From Janthinobacterium sp. 1_2014MBL_MicDiv (GTDB lineage Bacteria > Pseudomonadota > Gammaproteobacteria > Burkholderiales > Burkholderiaceae_D): 64,000 bases of DNA. Location: the NCBI RefSeq assembly GCF_001865675.1, contig NZ_CP011319.1, forward strand, positions 1,674,001-1,738,000. Direction: 5' to 3'. Both the position numbers and the translations under genes were made by a program. Positions 26,889 through 35,210 of the stretch are shown one piece after another. A model generated the notes under the pieces. The model saw only the letters and a list, made by a program, of their open reading frames with translations. It made no database searches and was not told the origin of the DNA. Within the stretch, counting starts at the first letter, position 1; the number at the start of each line of letters is the position of its first letter.

Positions 26889-27820
26889 GCCGCAGCGCCG
26901 TTTTCCTCGATGAAATGGGCGTCGGCCCCCTGTGGCGCCTGCGCCAGGGCGCCGCGCCCGAGGCCGCCGAAGCAGCGCTGGCGGACATCGTTGCCACAGT
27001 GGAGGTTGCCGCGCCCGTGACGGTGCCGGCACCCGTCCCCGTCCCCGTGCCGGTGGCCGCAACGCCGCCAGCCGAAGCGCCTGCGCCCGTGGCTGCGGTG
27101 CCTGCCGAGGTGGCCGTCGTGGCGGATGTGGCAGAGATGGCACCGGTCGCCGTTGCCGTCGTGCCCGTTCCAGCCGCCGCGCCGGACGACACGGCCTGGT
27201 TCGACGACGCGCCCGCGCCGCCGCCCGCCAGGCAGCTGAGCGACGCCGACATCGCCGCCCTCGACTGGGAAGGCTTGACGGCGGCCGTGGCCAAATGCGC
27301 GCGCTGCGACCTGTGCAAGACGCGCAAGGGCGTCGTCATGGGCCGTGGCGACCGCCAGGGCGATTGGCTGATGCTGGCCAGCAGCCCCTCGCGTGCGGAA
27401 GAGCGGGAAGGGCGCGCCTTGCCGGGCGAACAAGGCCAGTTGCTCGACAATATGCTGAAAGCCATCGCCGTCGATGCGGGGCGCGATGTGTATATTACCC
27501 ACTTGCTGAAATGCCGTCCGCTCGATGATGCGGGACAGGAACGCTTGCCGACAGAGGCCGAGTCTGCCGCTTGCCGGCCGTATTTCGAGCGCGAACTGGC
27601 CCTGCTGCAACCGCGCACCATCGTCACGCTCGGTTCGATGGCTGCCGCCGGCATCACGCCGGGCGAAAAACCCGTGCGCGGCAAGGTGCGCCAGCTGGGC
27701 AATGCTGCCGTCGTGGCGACCTTCCATCCGGAAATGCTGTTGCAGGACGAGACGGGCAAGGCCAAGGCGCGCGCCTGGGCCGACCTGTGCCTGGCGAAAA
27801 GCACGCATGCCCGCGGCTGA
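26885..27820 (+). CDS. Uracil-DNA glycosylase superfamily, 4Fe-4S type, with altered motif A
   Basis: 311 residues. Residues about 30-110 are a low-complexity Pro/Val/Ala linker. The catalytic-fold part starts at KCARCDLCKTR; Cys in CDLC, LLKCRP and SAACRP fit the iron-sulfur ligands of family 4/5 enzymes, and the C-terminal FHPEMLL fits motif B. However, the usual GEAPG of motif A is ASSPS here (WLMLASSPSRAEEREGRALPG). The enzyme may be altered or inactive on uracil. It overlaps rimI by ATGA and the DUF1853 gene by 14 bp. Confidence 0.85.
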   Translation: MSRSAVFLDEMGVGPLWRLRQGAAPEAAEAALADIVATVEVAAPVTVPAPVPVPVPVAATPPAEAPAPVAAVPAEVAVVADVAEMAPVAVAVVPVPAAAPDDTAWFDDAPAPPPARQLSDADIAALDWEGLTAAVAKCARCDLCKTRKGVVMGRGDRQGDWLMLASSPSRAEEREGRALPGEQGQLLDNMLKAIAVDAGRDVYITHLLKCRPLDDAGQERLPTEAESAACRPYFERELALLQPRTIVTLGSMAAAGITPGEKPVRGKVRQLGNAAVVATFHPEMLLQDETGKAKARAWADLCLAKSTHARG

Positions 27821-28763
27821 CACGGCCAGCGACAGCTTCCAGGCCCGTTTCGAGCAGCGCTGGGGGCACCTGACCCGCCCCCACGTGCGGGCGCTGGCCT
27901 GGCTGCTCGACTCGCCCGACTTGCTGGCCCCGGCCAGCGCCCACTGGGGCGGGCGCATCGCCAGCCTGGGGCCGCTCACGCCCGCCGTGGCCGCATGGCT
28001 GGACGCACTGCAGGTGGAGCCGGCGCCGCTCGAAGCGGCGCTGGGGCCGCGATTCTATTCCCGCCTGGGCCTGTATGCTGAAAAGCTGCTGGCCTTTTAT
28101 TTTGAGCAACATGGCGTATTGCAAGCCCACGGCTTGCAAGTGCAGGTCAACCGCAACGACACCGTGGGCGAGTTCGACTTCCTGCTGAAAAACATGGATG
28201 GCGACGGCAATTCCTTGCTGCACTGGGAATTTGCCACCAAGTTCTACCTGCTCGAAGGCGCGCCCGATCCCGGTATTTTCAACCACTTGATCGGCCCCAA
28301 CCTGGCCGATACCTTGGGCTTGAAGATGCGCAAGATACTCGACAAGCAGCTGGCCCTGTCCCGCCATCCGGCCGCGCAAAGCTTGCTGGCGCAACCGGTG
28401 CGCGCGGCGCAGGCGCTCGTCAAGGGCTGGCTGTTCTACGCTCCCGGCACGGCGCCCCGCATCGACGGCATTTCCCTGGAGCATGGTCATGGCTTCTGGT
28501 GCACGCCGGCACAGCTGGCGGGACAGCGCTATGTCGTCCTGCCGCGCCTGCAGTGGCTGGCACCGTTCAAGGGCCGCGACGTGGCGGTGCTCGATGCGGC
28601 CGCCTTGCAAGCGCAGTTGTTTGATCTGGCGCAACCGGTGATGGTGGCGCAGGTGGATAATATCGAAGGTTGGGAAGTGGAGCGCGCGAGGGGCTTTGTC
28701 GTGCCCGAGGATTGGACGGCGCAGGCTGCCGCGCGACGGCTGGCAGGTGGCTTACCGATTTAA
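27807..28763 (+). CDS. DUF1853 family protein
   Basis: 318 residues. Recognisable DUF1853 wording: RPHVRALAWLLDSPDLL, RFYSRLGLYAEKLLAFYFEQ, VNRNDTVGEFDFLLK, LLHWEFATKFYLL, FNHLIGPNLADTLGLKMRKILDKQLALS. The central HWEFATKFYL with conserved acidic residues resembles restriction-endonuclease-like (PD-(D/E)xK) cores: D in GEFDF, E and K in HWEFATKFY. That relation is my inference; the family role is unknown. Its ATG lies inside the end of the UDG gene, so it is translationally coupled to tsaB-rimI-UDG. Confidence 0.85.
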   Translation: MPAADTASDSFQARFEQRWGHLTRPHVRALAWLLDSPDLLAPASAHWGGRIASLGPLTPAVAAWLDALQVEPAPLEAALGPRFYSRLGLYAEKLLAFYFEQHGVLQAHGLQVQVNRNDTVGEFDFLLKNMDGDGNSLLHWEFATKFYLLEGAPDPGIFNHLIGPNLADTLGLKMRKILDKQLALSRHPAAQSLLAQPVRAAQALVKGWLFYAPGTAPRIDGISLEHGHGFWCTPAQLAGQRYVVLPRLQWLAPFKGRDVAVLDAAALQAQLFDLAQPVMVAQVDNIEGWEVERARGFVVPEDWTAQAAARRLAGGLPI

Positions 28764-28837
28764 AACTCTGAATCCAATACGAAATCCGGGGTTCGACCCT
28801 GATGGTCTGACCCCATCCTTGGCTTGGGTTGAGTGTT

Positions 28838-28879
28838 TCAGTGTTTCTGCTTGCCAATCAACGACAGATTATGGTGCTC
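28838..28879 (-). pseudogene. Remnant copy of the lplT C-terminal codons
   Basis: On the minus strand these 14 codons read EHHNLSLIGKQKH-stop, against EHDNLSLIGEQKH-stop at the true end of lplT (28948-28989). DNA identity over 39 bases is about 82 percent. Repeat copy C lies between the two. Confidence 0.7.
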
Positions 28880-28884
28880 AGTTA

Positions 28885-28940
28885 CGTAGGTCGGATTAGC
28901 GCGGTAGGTCGGATTAGCGCGTAGCGCGTAATCCGACGCC
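28885..28940. repeat. Dispersed intergenic repeat, copy C
   Basis: GTAGGTCGGATTAGCGC occurs twice in tandem (28886-28902 and 28904-28920), followed by the complementary arm GCGTAATCCGAC. It belongs to the same family as 10874-10969 and 18897-18980. Confidence 0.85.
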
Positions 28941-28947
28941 ACATTGC

Positions 28948-30210
28948 TTAATGTTTTTGCTCGCCAATCAGCGACAGATTGTCGTGTTCGGCCTGGTTCA
29001 GCTTGTGCTTGCGCATGATCATGTACATGGTGCCGGCGACGAACAGGCCGAACAGGGTGATGATGATGTTCAGCGGCAGGTGCAGGCGGATCATGATGGA
29101 ATACACGGCCAGCATGGTCAAAATGGACAGGTTTTCATTGAAGTTCTGCACGGCGATCGAATGGCCTGCGCTCATCAGCACGTGGCCGCGGTGTTGCAGC
29201 AGGGCGTTCATCGGCACGACGAAGAAGCCGGACAGGGCGCCGATCAGTATCAGCAGCGGGTAGGCGATCCACACGGAATGCACTTGCGTCATCATCATGA
29301 CGATCACGCCCATGGCGATGCCGAGCGGAATGACGGTCAGCGATTTGCGCAGCGGAATGAAGCGGGCCGACAGCACGGCGCCGGCCGCCACGCCGATGGC
29401 GACCACGCCCACCAGGCTGGTCGCCTTGTCGAACGGCATATTCAAGGATTGCTTGGCCCATTCCAGCACGATCAGCTGCAAGGTGGCGCCGGCGCCCCAG
29501 AACAGGGTCGTCACGGCCAGGGTGATCTGGCCCAGCTTGTCTTTCCACAGGATGGAATAGCAATTGGCAAAATCGGTAATCAGTTTGATAGGATTGCGTT
29601 CCTGGTGCGGATACACGCAGCCCGTGTCGGGAATCTTCAGGTTGGCCAGCGTGGCGAGGATGTAGATGCCAACCACCACGCACAGGGCCGCTTCCGTCTT
29701 GTTGGTGATGCCCGTGTCGATCAGCGGGAAGTCGAAGGACAGCAGCATGTCGGACACGTGGCCGCTGACGAGCGCGCCGCCCATGACGGTGCCGAGGATG
29801 ATGGAGGTGACGGTCAAGCCTTCGATCCAGCCATTCGCCGCCACCAGCTTTTCCGGCGGCAGCAATTCCGTCAGGATGCCGTACTTGGCGGGCGAGTACA
29901 CGGCCGCGCCAAAGCCGACGACGGCGTAGGCCAGCAGCGGGTGCACGTGGAAAAAGACGAGGGCGCAGCCAAAGATCTTGACCATGTTGGCGATGAACAT
30001 GACCTTGCCTTTAGGCAGGGCGTCGGCGAAGGCGCCGACGAAGGCGGCCAGCAGCACGTAGAACAGCACGAACGACAGTTTGAGCAGCGGCGTGATCCAC
30101 GCCGGGGATTTCATGGACACCAATAAATCGACGGCGACAAAAAAGAGGGCGTTATCTGCCAGCGAGGAAAAGAACTGCGCCGCCATGATGGTATAAAAAC
30201 CACGATTCAT
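28948..30210 (-). CDS. lplT: Lysophospholipid transporter LplT
   Basis: 420 residues, major facilitator fold with about 12 membrane segments. It opens with MNRGFYTIMAAQFFSSLADNALFFVAVDLL, the LplT signature, and has PAKYGILTELLPPEKLVAANGW. LplT flips lyso-phosphatidylethanolamine and related lipids from the outer to the inner leaflet for re-acylation. In E. coli it pairs with aas; no acyltransferase is adjacent here. ATG 30210 is chosen because homology begins there although the frame is open further up. Divergent from alr. Confidence 0.93.
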   Translation of the reverse strand: MNRGFYTIMAAQFFSSLADNALFFVAVDLLVSMKSPAWITPLLKLSFVLFYVLLAAFVGAFADALPKGKVMFIANMVKIFGCALVFFHVHPLLAYAVVGFGAAVYSPAKYGILTELLPPEKLVAANGWIEGLTVTSIILGTVMGGALVSGHVSDMLLSFDFPLIDTGITNKTEAALCVVVGIYILATLANLKIPDTGCVYPHQERNPIKLITDFANCYSILWKDKLGQITLAVTTLFWGAGATLQLIVLEWAKQSLNMPFDKATSLVGVVAIGVAAGAVLSARFIPLRKSLTVIPLGIAMGVIVMMMTQVHSVWIAYPLLILIGALSGFFVVPMNALLQHRGHVLMSAGHSIAVQNFNENLSILTMLAVYSIMIRLHLPLNIIITLFGLFVAGTMYMIMRKHKLNQAEHDNLSLIGEQKH

Positions 30211-30455
30211 TCTGGAATGCCTGAAATCATATCTGGCTTGCTTTATACCACGAAAAAACGGCAAACCCCAAGTTTGGACGGGCCCGCTTTGCATCGTCTT
30301 GCCTAAGCGAAGCTTAATTTTTCTGCCGTAGAAAAATACACATACATATGAGCATTTTATAAATACTGTCGTGTGCGACCATCGTGCACGCCTGCCGACC
30401 CGCGTCCGGCCCATCCGGTAAAATACGGCTTTCCCACCTGCCGTGAACGACGCAT

Positions 30456-31547
30456 ATGCCCAGGCCCCTGATCGCCACCATCCATCTCGATGCCATGCAA
30501 CATAATCTGGCGCGTGCCCGCGCCTGCGCGCAAGGCGCGAAGGTCTGGGCCGTGGTGAAGGCGAATGCCTATGGCCATGGCCTGGAGCGGGCGATGCGGG
30601 GCTTTGCGCACGCCGATGGCCTGGCGCTGGTCGAGGTCGATTACGCCGTGCGCTTGCGCGAACTGGGCTGGACCAAGCCCATCTTGCTGCTGGAAGGATT
30701 TTTCGACGCCAGCGACTTGCCTGTCATGGCGCAGTACGGCTTGAGCGGCAGCGTGCACTGTGTTGAACAGATCGCCATGCTGGAAGCGGCGCGCCTGCCG
30801 CGGCCCATCGACGTGCAGCTGAAAATGAATACGGGCATGAACCGCCTGGGTTTCACCCCGCAGGCCGTGGCCGCCGCGTATGCGCGCCTGCGCGCCATGC
30901 CGCATGTCGGCACGATCACCCTGATGACGCATTTCGCCAATGCGGACGAAGCGGCGCCCACGCGCATGCCGCTGGCGCAGCAGATGCTGCGCTTCGAGGC
31001 GGGCGCGGCCAGCATAGGCACGCCCTTGCCGCGCAGCCTGTGCAATTCGGCCGGCTTGCTGCTGCACCGGCTCGACAGCGACTGGGTGCGCCCCGGCATC
31101 ATGCTGTACGGCGGCACGCCCAGCGGCGCCCCCGGCGGCACGTCGGCGCAGGCATTCGGCTTGCTGCCCACCATGACCTTGCGCAGTAGCATCATCGGCA
31201 TCCAGGATATCGCCGCGGGCGAGGTGGTCGGCTATGGCAGCCGCTACGAGGCGGCCGGCAACGTCAAGGTGGGCGTGGTGGCCTGCGGCTACGCGGACGG
31301 CTATCCGCGCCACGCGCCCGAGGGCACGCCCGTGCTGGTCGACGGCGTGCGCACCGTGCTCATCGGCAGGGTGTCGATGGACATGCTGATGGTCGACCTC
31401 ACGCCCGTGCCCGGCGCACGGGTGGGCAGCAGCGTGACCTTATGGGGGCAGGGCATGCCGATCGACGAGGTGGCGCTGGCCGCCGGCACCATCGGCTACG
31501 AGCTGATGTGCGCACTGGCGCCGCGCGTGCCCGTGACCGAAGGGTGA
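30456..31547 (+). CDS. alr: Alanine racemase
   Basis: 363 residues, fold-type III PLP enzyme. The PLP lysine is K35 in VWAVVKANAYGHG, the second catalytic base is the Tyr of VVGYGSRY (about residue 258), and CGYADGYPR with RVSMDMLMVDL are conserved C-terminal motifs. It interconverts L- and D-alanine for peptidoglycan. It is followed after 79 bp by radA, which has its own LexA-box promoter region. A TAAAAT -10-like site lies just before the start. Confidence 0.96.
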   Translation: MPRPLIATIHLDAMQHNLARARACAQGAKVWAVVKANAYGHGLERAMRGFAHADGLALVEVDYAVRLRELGWTKPILLLEGFFDASDLPVMAQYGLSGSVHCVEQIAMLEAARLPRPIDVQLKMNTGMNRLGFTPQAVAAAYARLRAMPHVGTITLMTHFANADEAAPTRMPLAQQMLRFEAGAASIGTPLPRSLCNSAGLLLHRLDSDWVRPGIMLYGGTPSGAPGGTSAQAFGLLPTMTLRSSIIGIQDIAAGEVVGYGSRYEAAGNVKVGVVACGYADGYPRHAPEGTPVLVDGVRTVLIGRVSMDMLMVDLTPVPGARVGSSVTLWGQGMPIDEVALAAGTIGYELMCALAPRVPVTEG

Positions 31548-31579
31548 GGCAACAGTGACGCGAAGGCGCTGTTTGTATA

Positions 31580-31599
31580 TACTGTATATATAGACAGCA
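31580..31599 (+). promoter_or_regulatory. LexA (SOS) box upstream of radA
   Basis: CTGT (31582-31585), eight A/T-rich bases, ACAG (31594-31597): the consensus LexA operator, with flanking TA and CA. It ends 27 bases before the radA ATG, so radA should be repressed by LexA and induced by DNA damage. Confidence 0.8.
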
Positions 31600-31626
31600 G
31601 TTTCACCTTACCGGGCAAAGTACACC

Positions 31627-33003
31627 ATGGCAAAAGTCAAGACCATCTACACCTGCAGCGATTGCGGCGCCATCAGCAATAAATGGATGGGGCAATGCAC
31701 CTCGTGCAACCAGTGGAATACCATGGTGGAAACCGTGCCCGAGACGGGCGGCAACAACCGCTATTCGAATCCGCAGCACATGTCGCTGGCGCAGACGGCG
31801 CCCGTGCTGTCGCTCGACGATATCGACGCCATCGACGTACCCCGTTTCGGCACGGGCATCGAGGAATTCGACCGCGTGCTGGGGGGCGGCATGGTGGCGG
31901 GCGGCGTCGTGCTGATCGGCGGCGATCCCGGCATCGGCAAGTCGACCCTGCTGCTGCAGGCGCTGGCGAACATGTCGCACCACAAGCGCGTGCTGTATGT
32001 GAGCGGCGAGGAATCGGGCGCGCAGATCGCCCTGCGCGCCAAGCGCCTCGTCATCGACGCCAAGGAACTCAAGCTGCAGGCCGAGATCCAACTCGAGAAG
32101 ATCCTCGCCACGCTGGCCGACCTGAAGCCGGAAGTGGTGGTCATCGACTCGATCCAGACCGTGTATTCGGACGCCCTCAGCTCGGCGCCCGGTTCCGTGG
32201 CGCAGGTGCGCGAGTGTGCCGCGCAGCTCACGCGCGCGGCCAAGCAGACGGGCGTGACCATCATTCTGGTGGGCCACGTGACGAAGGAGGGCGCGCTGGC
32301 CGGCCCGCGCGTGCTCGAGCACATCGTCGACACGGTGCTGTATTTCGAGGGCGACGCCCATTCCAGCTTCCGCCTCGTGCGCGCCATCAAGAACCGTTTC
32401 GGCGCCGTCAATGAGCTGGGCGTGTTCGCCATGACGGAAAAGGGCTTGAAGGGCGTGTCGAACCCGTCCGCCCTGTTCCTGTCGCAGCACGACAACCAGG
32501 TGCCGGGTTCGTGCGTGATGGTGACGCAGGAAGGCACGCGTCCACTGCTGGTGGAAATCCAGGCCCTCGTCGACACCAGCCACTTGCCGAATGCGCGCCG
32601 CCTGTCCGTCGGCCTCGAACAAAACCGCCTGGCCATGTTGCTGGCCGTGGCGCACCGCCATGCGGGCATCGCCGCCTTCGACCAGGATGTCTTCATCAAC
32701 GCAGTCGGTGGCGTCAAGATCACGGAACCGGCGGCCGACCTGGCGGTGTTGCTGGCGATTAACTCGTCGATGCGCAACAAGCCGCTGCCGCGCGGGCTCG
32801 TCGTGTTTGGCGAAGTGGGCCTGGCCGGCGAAATCCGTCCCGCGCCGCGGGGCCAGGAGCGCTTGCGCGAAGCGGCCAAGCTGGGCTTTACCCTGGCCGT
32901 GGTGCCCAAGTCGAACTTGCCGAAGCAAGCCATCGACGGCATCAAGGTCATCGGCGTGGAGCGCATCGACGAAGCGTTCAACAAGCTGCGCGACCACGAG
33001 TAA
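31627..33003 (+). CDS. radA: DNA repair protein RadA
   Basis: 458 residues in the standard order: C4 zinc finger (YTCSDCGAISNKWMGQCTSC), RecA-like ATPase with Walker A GGDPGIGKST (about residue 98) and VVVIDSIQTVYSD, the RadA-specific KNRFG (about 255), and a C-terminal Lon-like domain (GGVKITEPAADLAVLLAI). RadA speeds branch migration during recombination repair. The upstream LexA box fits that role. No terminator is obvious after the stop. Confidence 0.97.
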   Translation: MAKVKTIYTCSDCGAISNKWMGQCTSCNQWNTMVETVPETGGNNRYSNPQHMSLAQTAPVLSLDDIDAIDVPRFGTGIEEFDRVLGGGMVAGGVVLIGGDPGIGKSTLLLQALANMSHHKRVLYVSGEESGAQIALRAKRLVIDAKELKLQAEIQLEKILATLADLKPEVVVIDSIQTVYSDALSSAPGSVAQVRECAAQLTRAAKQTGVTIILVGHVTKEGALAGPRVLEHIVDTVLYFEGDAHSSFRLVRAIKNRFGAVNELGVFAMTEKGLKGVSNPSALFLSQHDNQVPGSCVMVTQEGTRPLLVEIQALVDTSHLPNARRLSVGLEQNRLAMLLAVAHRHAGIAAFDQDVFINAVGGVKITEPAADLAVLLAINSSMRNKPLPRGLVVFGEVGLAGEIRPAPRGQERLREAAKLGFTLAVVPKSNLPKQAIDGIKVIGVERIDEAFNKLRDHE

Positions 33004-33063
33004 AAGTTGGTATGGTTTAAATGCCAAGCTTGAGACAAGTCAAACTAAATTTCCGTTTAGAAC

Positions 33064-33069
33064 TATAAT
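33064..33069 (+). promoter_or_regulatory. Possible -10 box for the PilZ gene
   Basis: A perfect TATAAT in an AT-rich stretch (33005-33075) between radA and the PilZ gene. No good -35 lies at 16-18 bp. Confidence 0.35.
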
Positions 33070-33134
33070 ATTTGTCCGATGGATTCACCTCGTGAATCCG
33101 CGTCGACCATGAATTGATAGAGAAGCGGAATACA

Positions 33135-33455
33135 GTGTCAGTTGAGCAAAGGCAGGGCGCACGCAAGATATTGCGTGCCAAGGCAATGTTGGTGATGGAT
33201 GGCGCGGGCCCCGTGGCGGCGCGCACGCTCGACGTGGGGCCGGGCGGCATGTCGGCCGTCGTGGCCGACCCGGTGCCGACAGGCAAGCAGGGCAAGGTGC
33301 TGTTCGAGCTGTTTTACGATGGCAAGGCGCATATCATCGAGGCGCGCACGTCCGTGTCGCATTGCATTTTCAGCAGTGCCGGTTTCAAGGTGGGACTCAC
33401 TTTCCAGCACCTGGACATGGCCGTCAGCAGCGCCATTTCCAAGTTCATGCGCTAG
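33135..33455 (+). CDS. PilZ domain protein (probable c-di-GMP binder)
   Basis: About 106 residues, one PilZ domain. The RxxxR arm is RKILR, followed by TLDVGPGGMSAVV in the place of (D/N)xSxxG, here with Gly for Ser, and the barrel ends GFKVGLTFQHL. PilZ proteins change partner activity on binding c-di-GMP, often in motility. The start is uncertain: GTG 33135 behind GAGAAGCGG, or TTG 33114. It precedes an orphan fliD, which suggests a motility link. Confidence 0.85.
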   Translation: MSVEQRQGARKILRAKAMLVMDGAGPVAARTLDVGPGGMSAVVADPVPTGKQGKVLFELFYDGKAHIIEARTSVSHCIFSSAGFKVGLTFQHLDMAVSSAISKFMR

Positions 33456-33697
33456 CCGCGCCATCGGCCTGCGCACAAGCGGCGGCGCTGTAGAAATGCG
33501 CTAAAATGGTGCAAAGGCAATGCACTGCGGTAAACATGGCTCTGCTCGCTGTTTTGATCTTTTGGCCATGCTGCATAATTATCAATCAGTAGAGACGACG
33601 CTGCCGCGCATGAGCGTTTGCCGCCTCATCTCTTGTCGACGCCGCGCACGGTCATGCCGATCCGTGGGCGCACCCCCTCACCGGATGAAAAGCCACC

Positions 33698-35083
33698 ATG
33701 TTTAATTCGACTATCAACAGCAGGGCCTACACCAACAATACGCAGCAGACCACGCAGGGCAATATTTCGGCCGACGTGTATGCCAAGGTCGAGCGCCAGA
33801 TGCAGTCGCAGAACACGGGCGTGGTCAAGCTCAACGCCTCGCTGGCGCGCGACCAGGCCAAGTTCTCGGGCCTGGGCCAGCTGCAGTCGGCGCTGGCGAA
33901 ATTCCAGACCGTGGCCAAGAACATGTCCGGCAGCGGCTTGGCCACCTCGGCCACGCCGAGCGCCAAGGATGTGCTCAGCGCCACCACCACCGACAAGGCC
34001 GCCAGCGGCAGCCACGAGCTGAACGTCAAGCAGCTGGCGCAGGGCCAGACCCTGCTCAGCGGGGCGCAGAAGTCGTCGACGACGCCGATCGGCACGGGCG
34101 CGCCGGCATTGGTCAAGATCGAACTGGGCACGGTCGACGGCAAGCAATTCACGCCCGGCGGCGGCAAGATCATTTCGCTCACCATCGACAGCAGCAACAA
34201 TAGCCTGGACGGCATCGCCGCCGCGCTCAAGCAGCAGGGCATCGACGCCAGCGTCGTCAAGGGACCGGATGGCTATTCGCTGGCGCTGAACGGCAAGAGC
34301 GGCGCCGACAGCAGCATGCGCATCAGCGTGGCCGGCGACGCGGCCGTCAGCAACCTGCTCGCGTATGCGCCGGGCTCGGCCAAGGGCATGCAGCAGACGG
34401 TGGCCGCGCAAGACGCGCTGCTGACCGTCGATGGCAAGGAAGTCAAGAGCGCCACGAACACCCTGACGACGGCCATCGAAGGCGCCACCATCGAACTGAA
34501 GAAGAAGGGCACGACGGACCTTGTCATTGCCAAGGACAGCAGCCAGATCGCCAGCAACGTGGCCAGTTTCGTCACCGCCTACAATGAACTCAACAGCAAG
34601 CTGCAGAGCCTGCAGCAGGGCGACTTGAAATCCGATACGGCGCTGGGCCAGGTGCGTTCGCAGATGGAACAGGTGCTGCGCACGGCCAGCACGGGCGTGC
34701 CCGCCTCCGTTCTCGGCAGCGCTGGCGTGACCCTGGGCAAGAGCGGCGAGCTGGTGCTCGACGAGAAAAAGCTGAAGGCGGCCATCGCGGCCGATCCCGA
34801 TGCCGTCAGCAAGCTGTTTACGAATAACGGCAAGGGCGTGGCCGACCAGTTCGCGAGCAAGATCGGCGAGCTGACGGGCGAAACGAGCATCATCCGCAAG
34901 GAAGTGCAAACGGTGGGCAAGGAAATCACCACCCTCACCAACAAGAAAGCCGTGCTGGCGAAGGCGTTGACGGCGCAGGCGCAGGCACTGGTGAAAGCGT
35001 ATTCGGCGCAGGAACAGATGGGCTTGAATTCGGCCTTGCCCGGTTATACCGGCAAGAATTCGCTCTTCGACTTCATGGCCTGA
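33698..35083 (+). CDS. fliD: Flagellar filament cap protein FliD-like
   Basis: 461 residues. The N-terminal coiled-coil region (ISADVYAKVERQMQSQNTGVVKLNASLARDQAKFSGLGQLQSALAKFQ), central D2/D3 domains with LNVKQLAQGQTL, and a C-terminal FliD_C domain (IASNVASFVTAYNELNSKLQSL ... LGSAGVTLGKSGELVLDEKKLKAAI) follow the family. FliD caps the growing filament and folds flagellin. The N-terminus is unusual (starts MFNSTINSRAYTNN). It stands alone with no fliC, fliS or fliT nearby, so it may be a second, divergent copy or serve another appendage. Confidence 0.88.
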   Translation: MFNSTINSRAYTNNTQQTTQGNISADVYAKVERQMQSQNTGVVKLNASLARDQAKFSGLGQLQSALAKFQTVAKNMSGSGLATSATPSAKDVLSATTTDKAASGSHELNVKQLAQGQTLLSGAQKSSTTPIGTGAPALVKIELGTVDGKQFTPGGGKIISLTIDSSNNSLDGIAAALKQQGIDASVVKGPDGYSLALNGKSGADSSMRISVAGDAAVSNLLAYAPGSAKGMQQTVAAQDALLTVDGKEVKSATNTLTTAIEGATIELKKKGTTDLVIAKDSSQIASNVASFVTAYNELNSKLQSLQQGDLKSDTALGQVRSQMEQVLRTASTGVPASVLGSAGVTLGKSGELVLDEKKLKAAIAADPDAVSKLFTNNGKGVADQFASKIGELTGETSIIRKEVQTVGKEITTLTNKKAVLAKALTAQAQALVKAYSAQEQMGLNSALPGYTGKNSLFDFMA

Positions 35084-35210
35084 GCGCGCGCTGGCCGGCC
35101 TGGGGTGCGGCTAAAATCACCATGGCCGCGCACGCCGCCTTGCGTGCCAGGCTAAGGACTGCGGCGACGCGCCTTGCCCTGAGCGCCGTATCGGCGCGCT
35201 GCTGCGCTAC

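Noticed and set aside
28787..28815. GGTTCGACC, like the T loop of a tRNA
   Set aside because: No acceptor or anticodon stem pairs around it; it is part of the GC-rich spacer next to the repeat element.
33505..33525. TGG...TGC spacing like a sigma-54 promoter before fliD
   Set aside because: The GG to GC distance is two bases too long, so the element does not fit.
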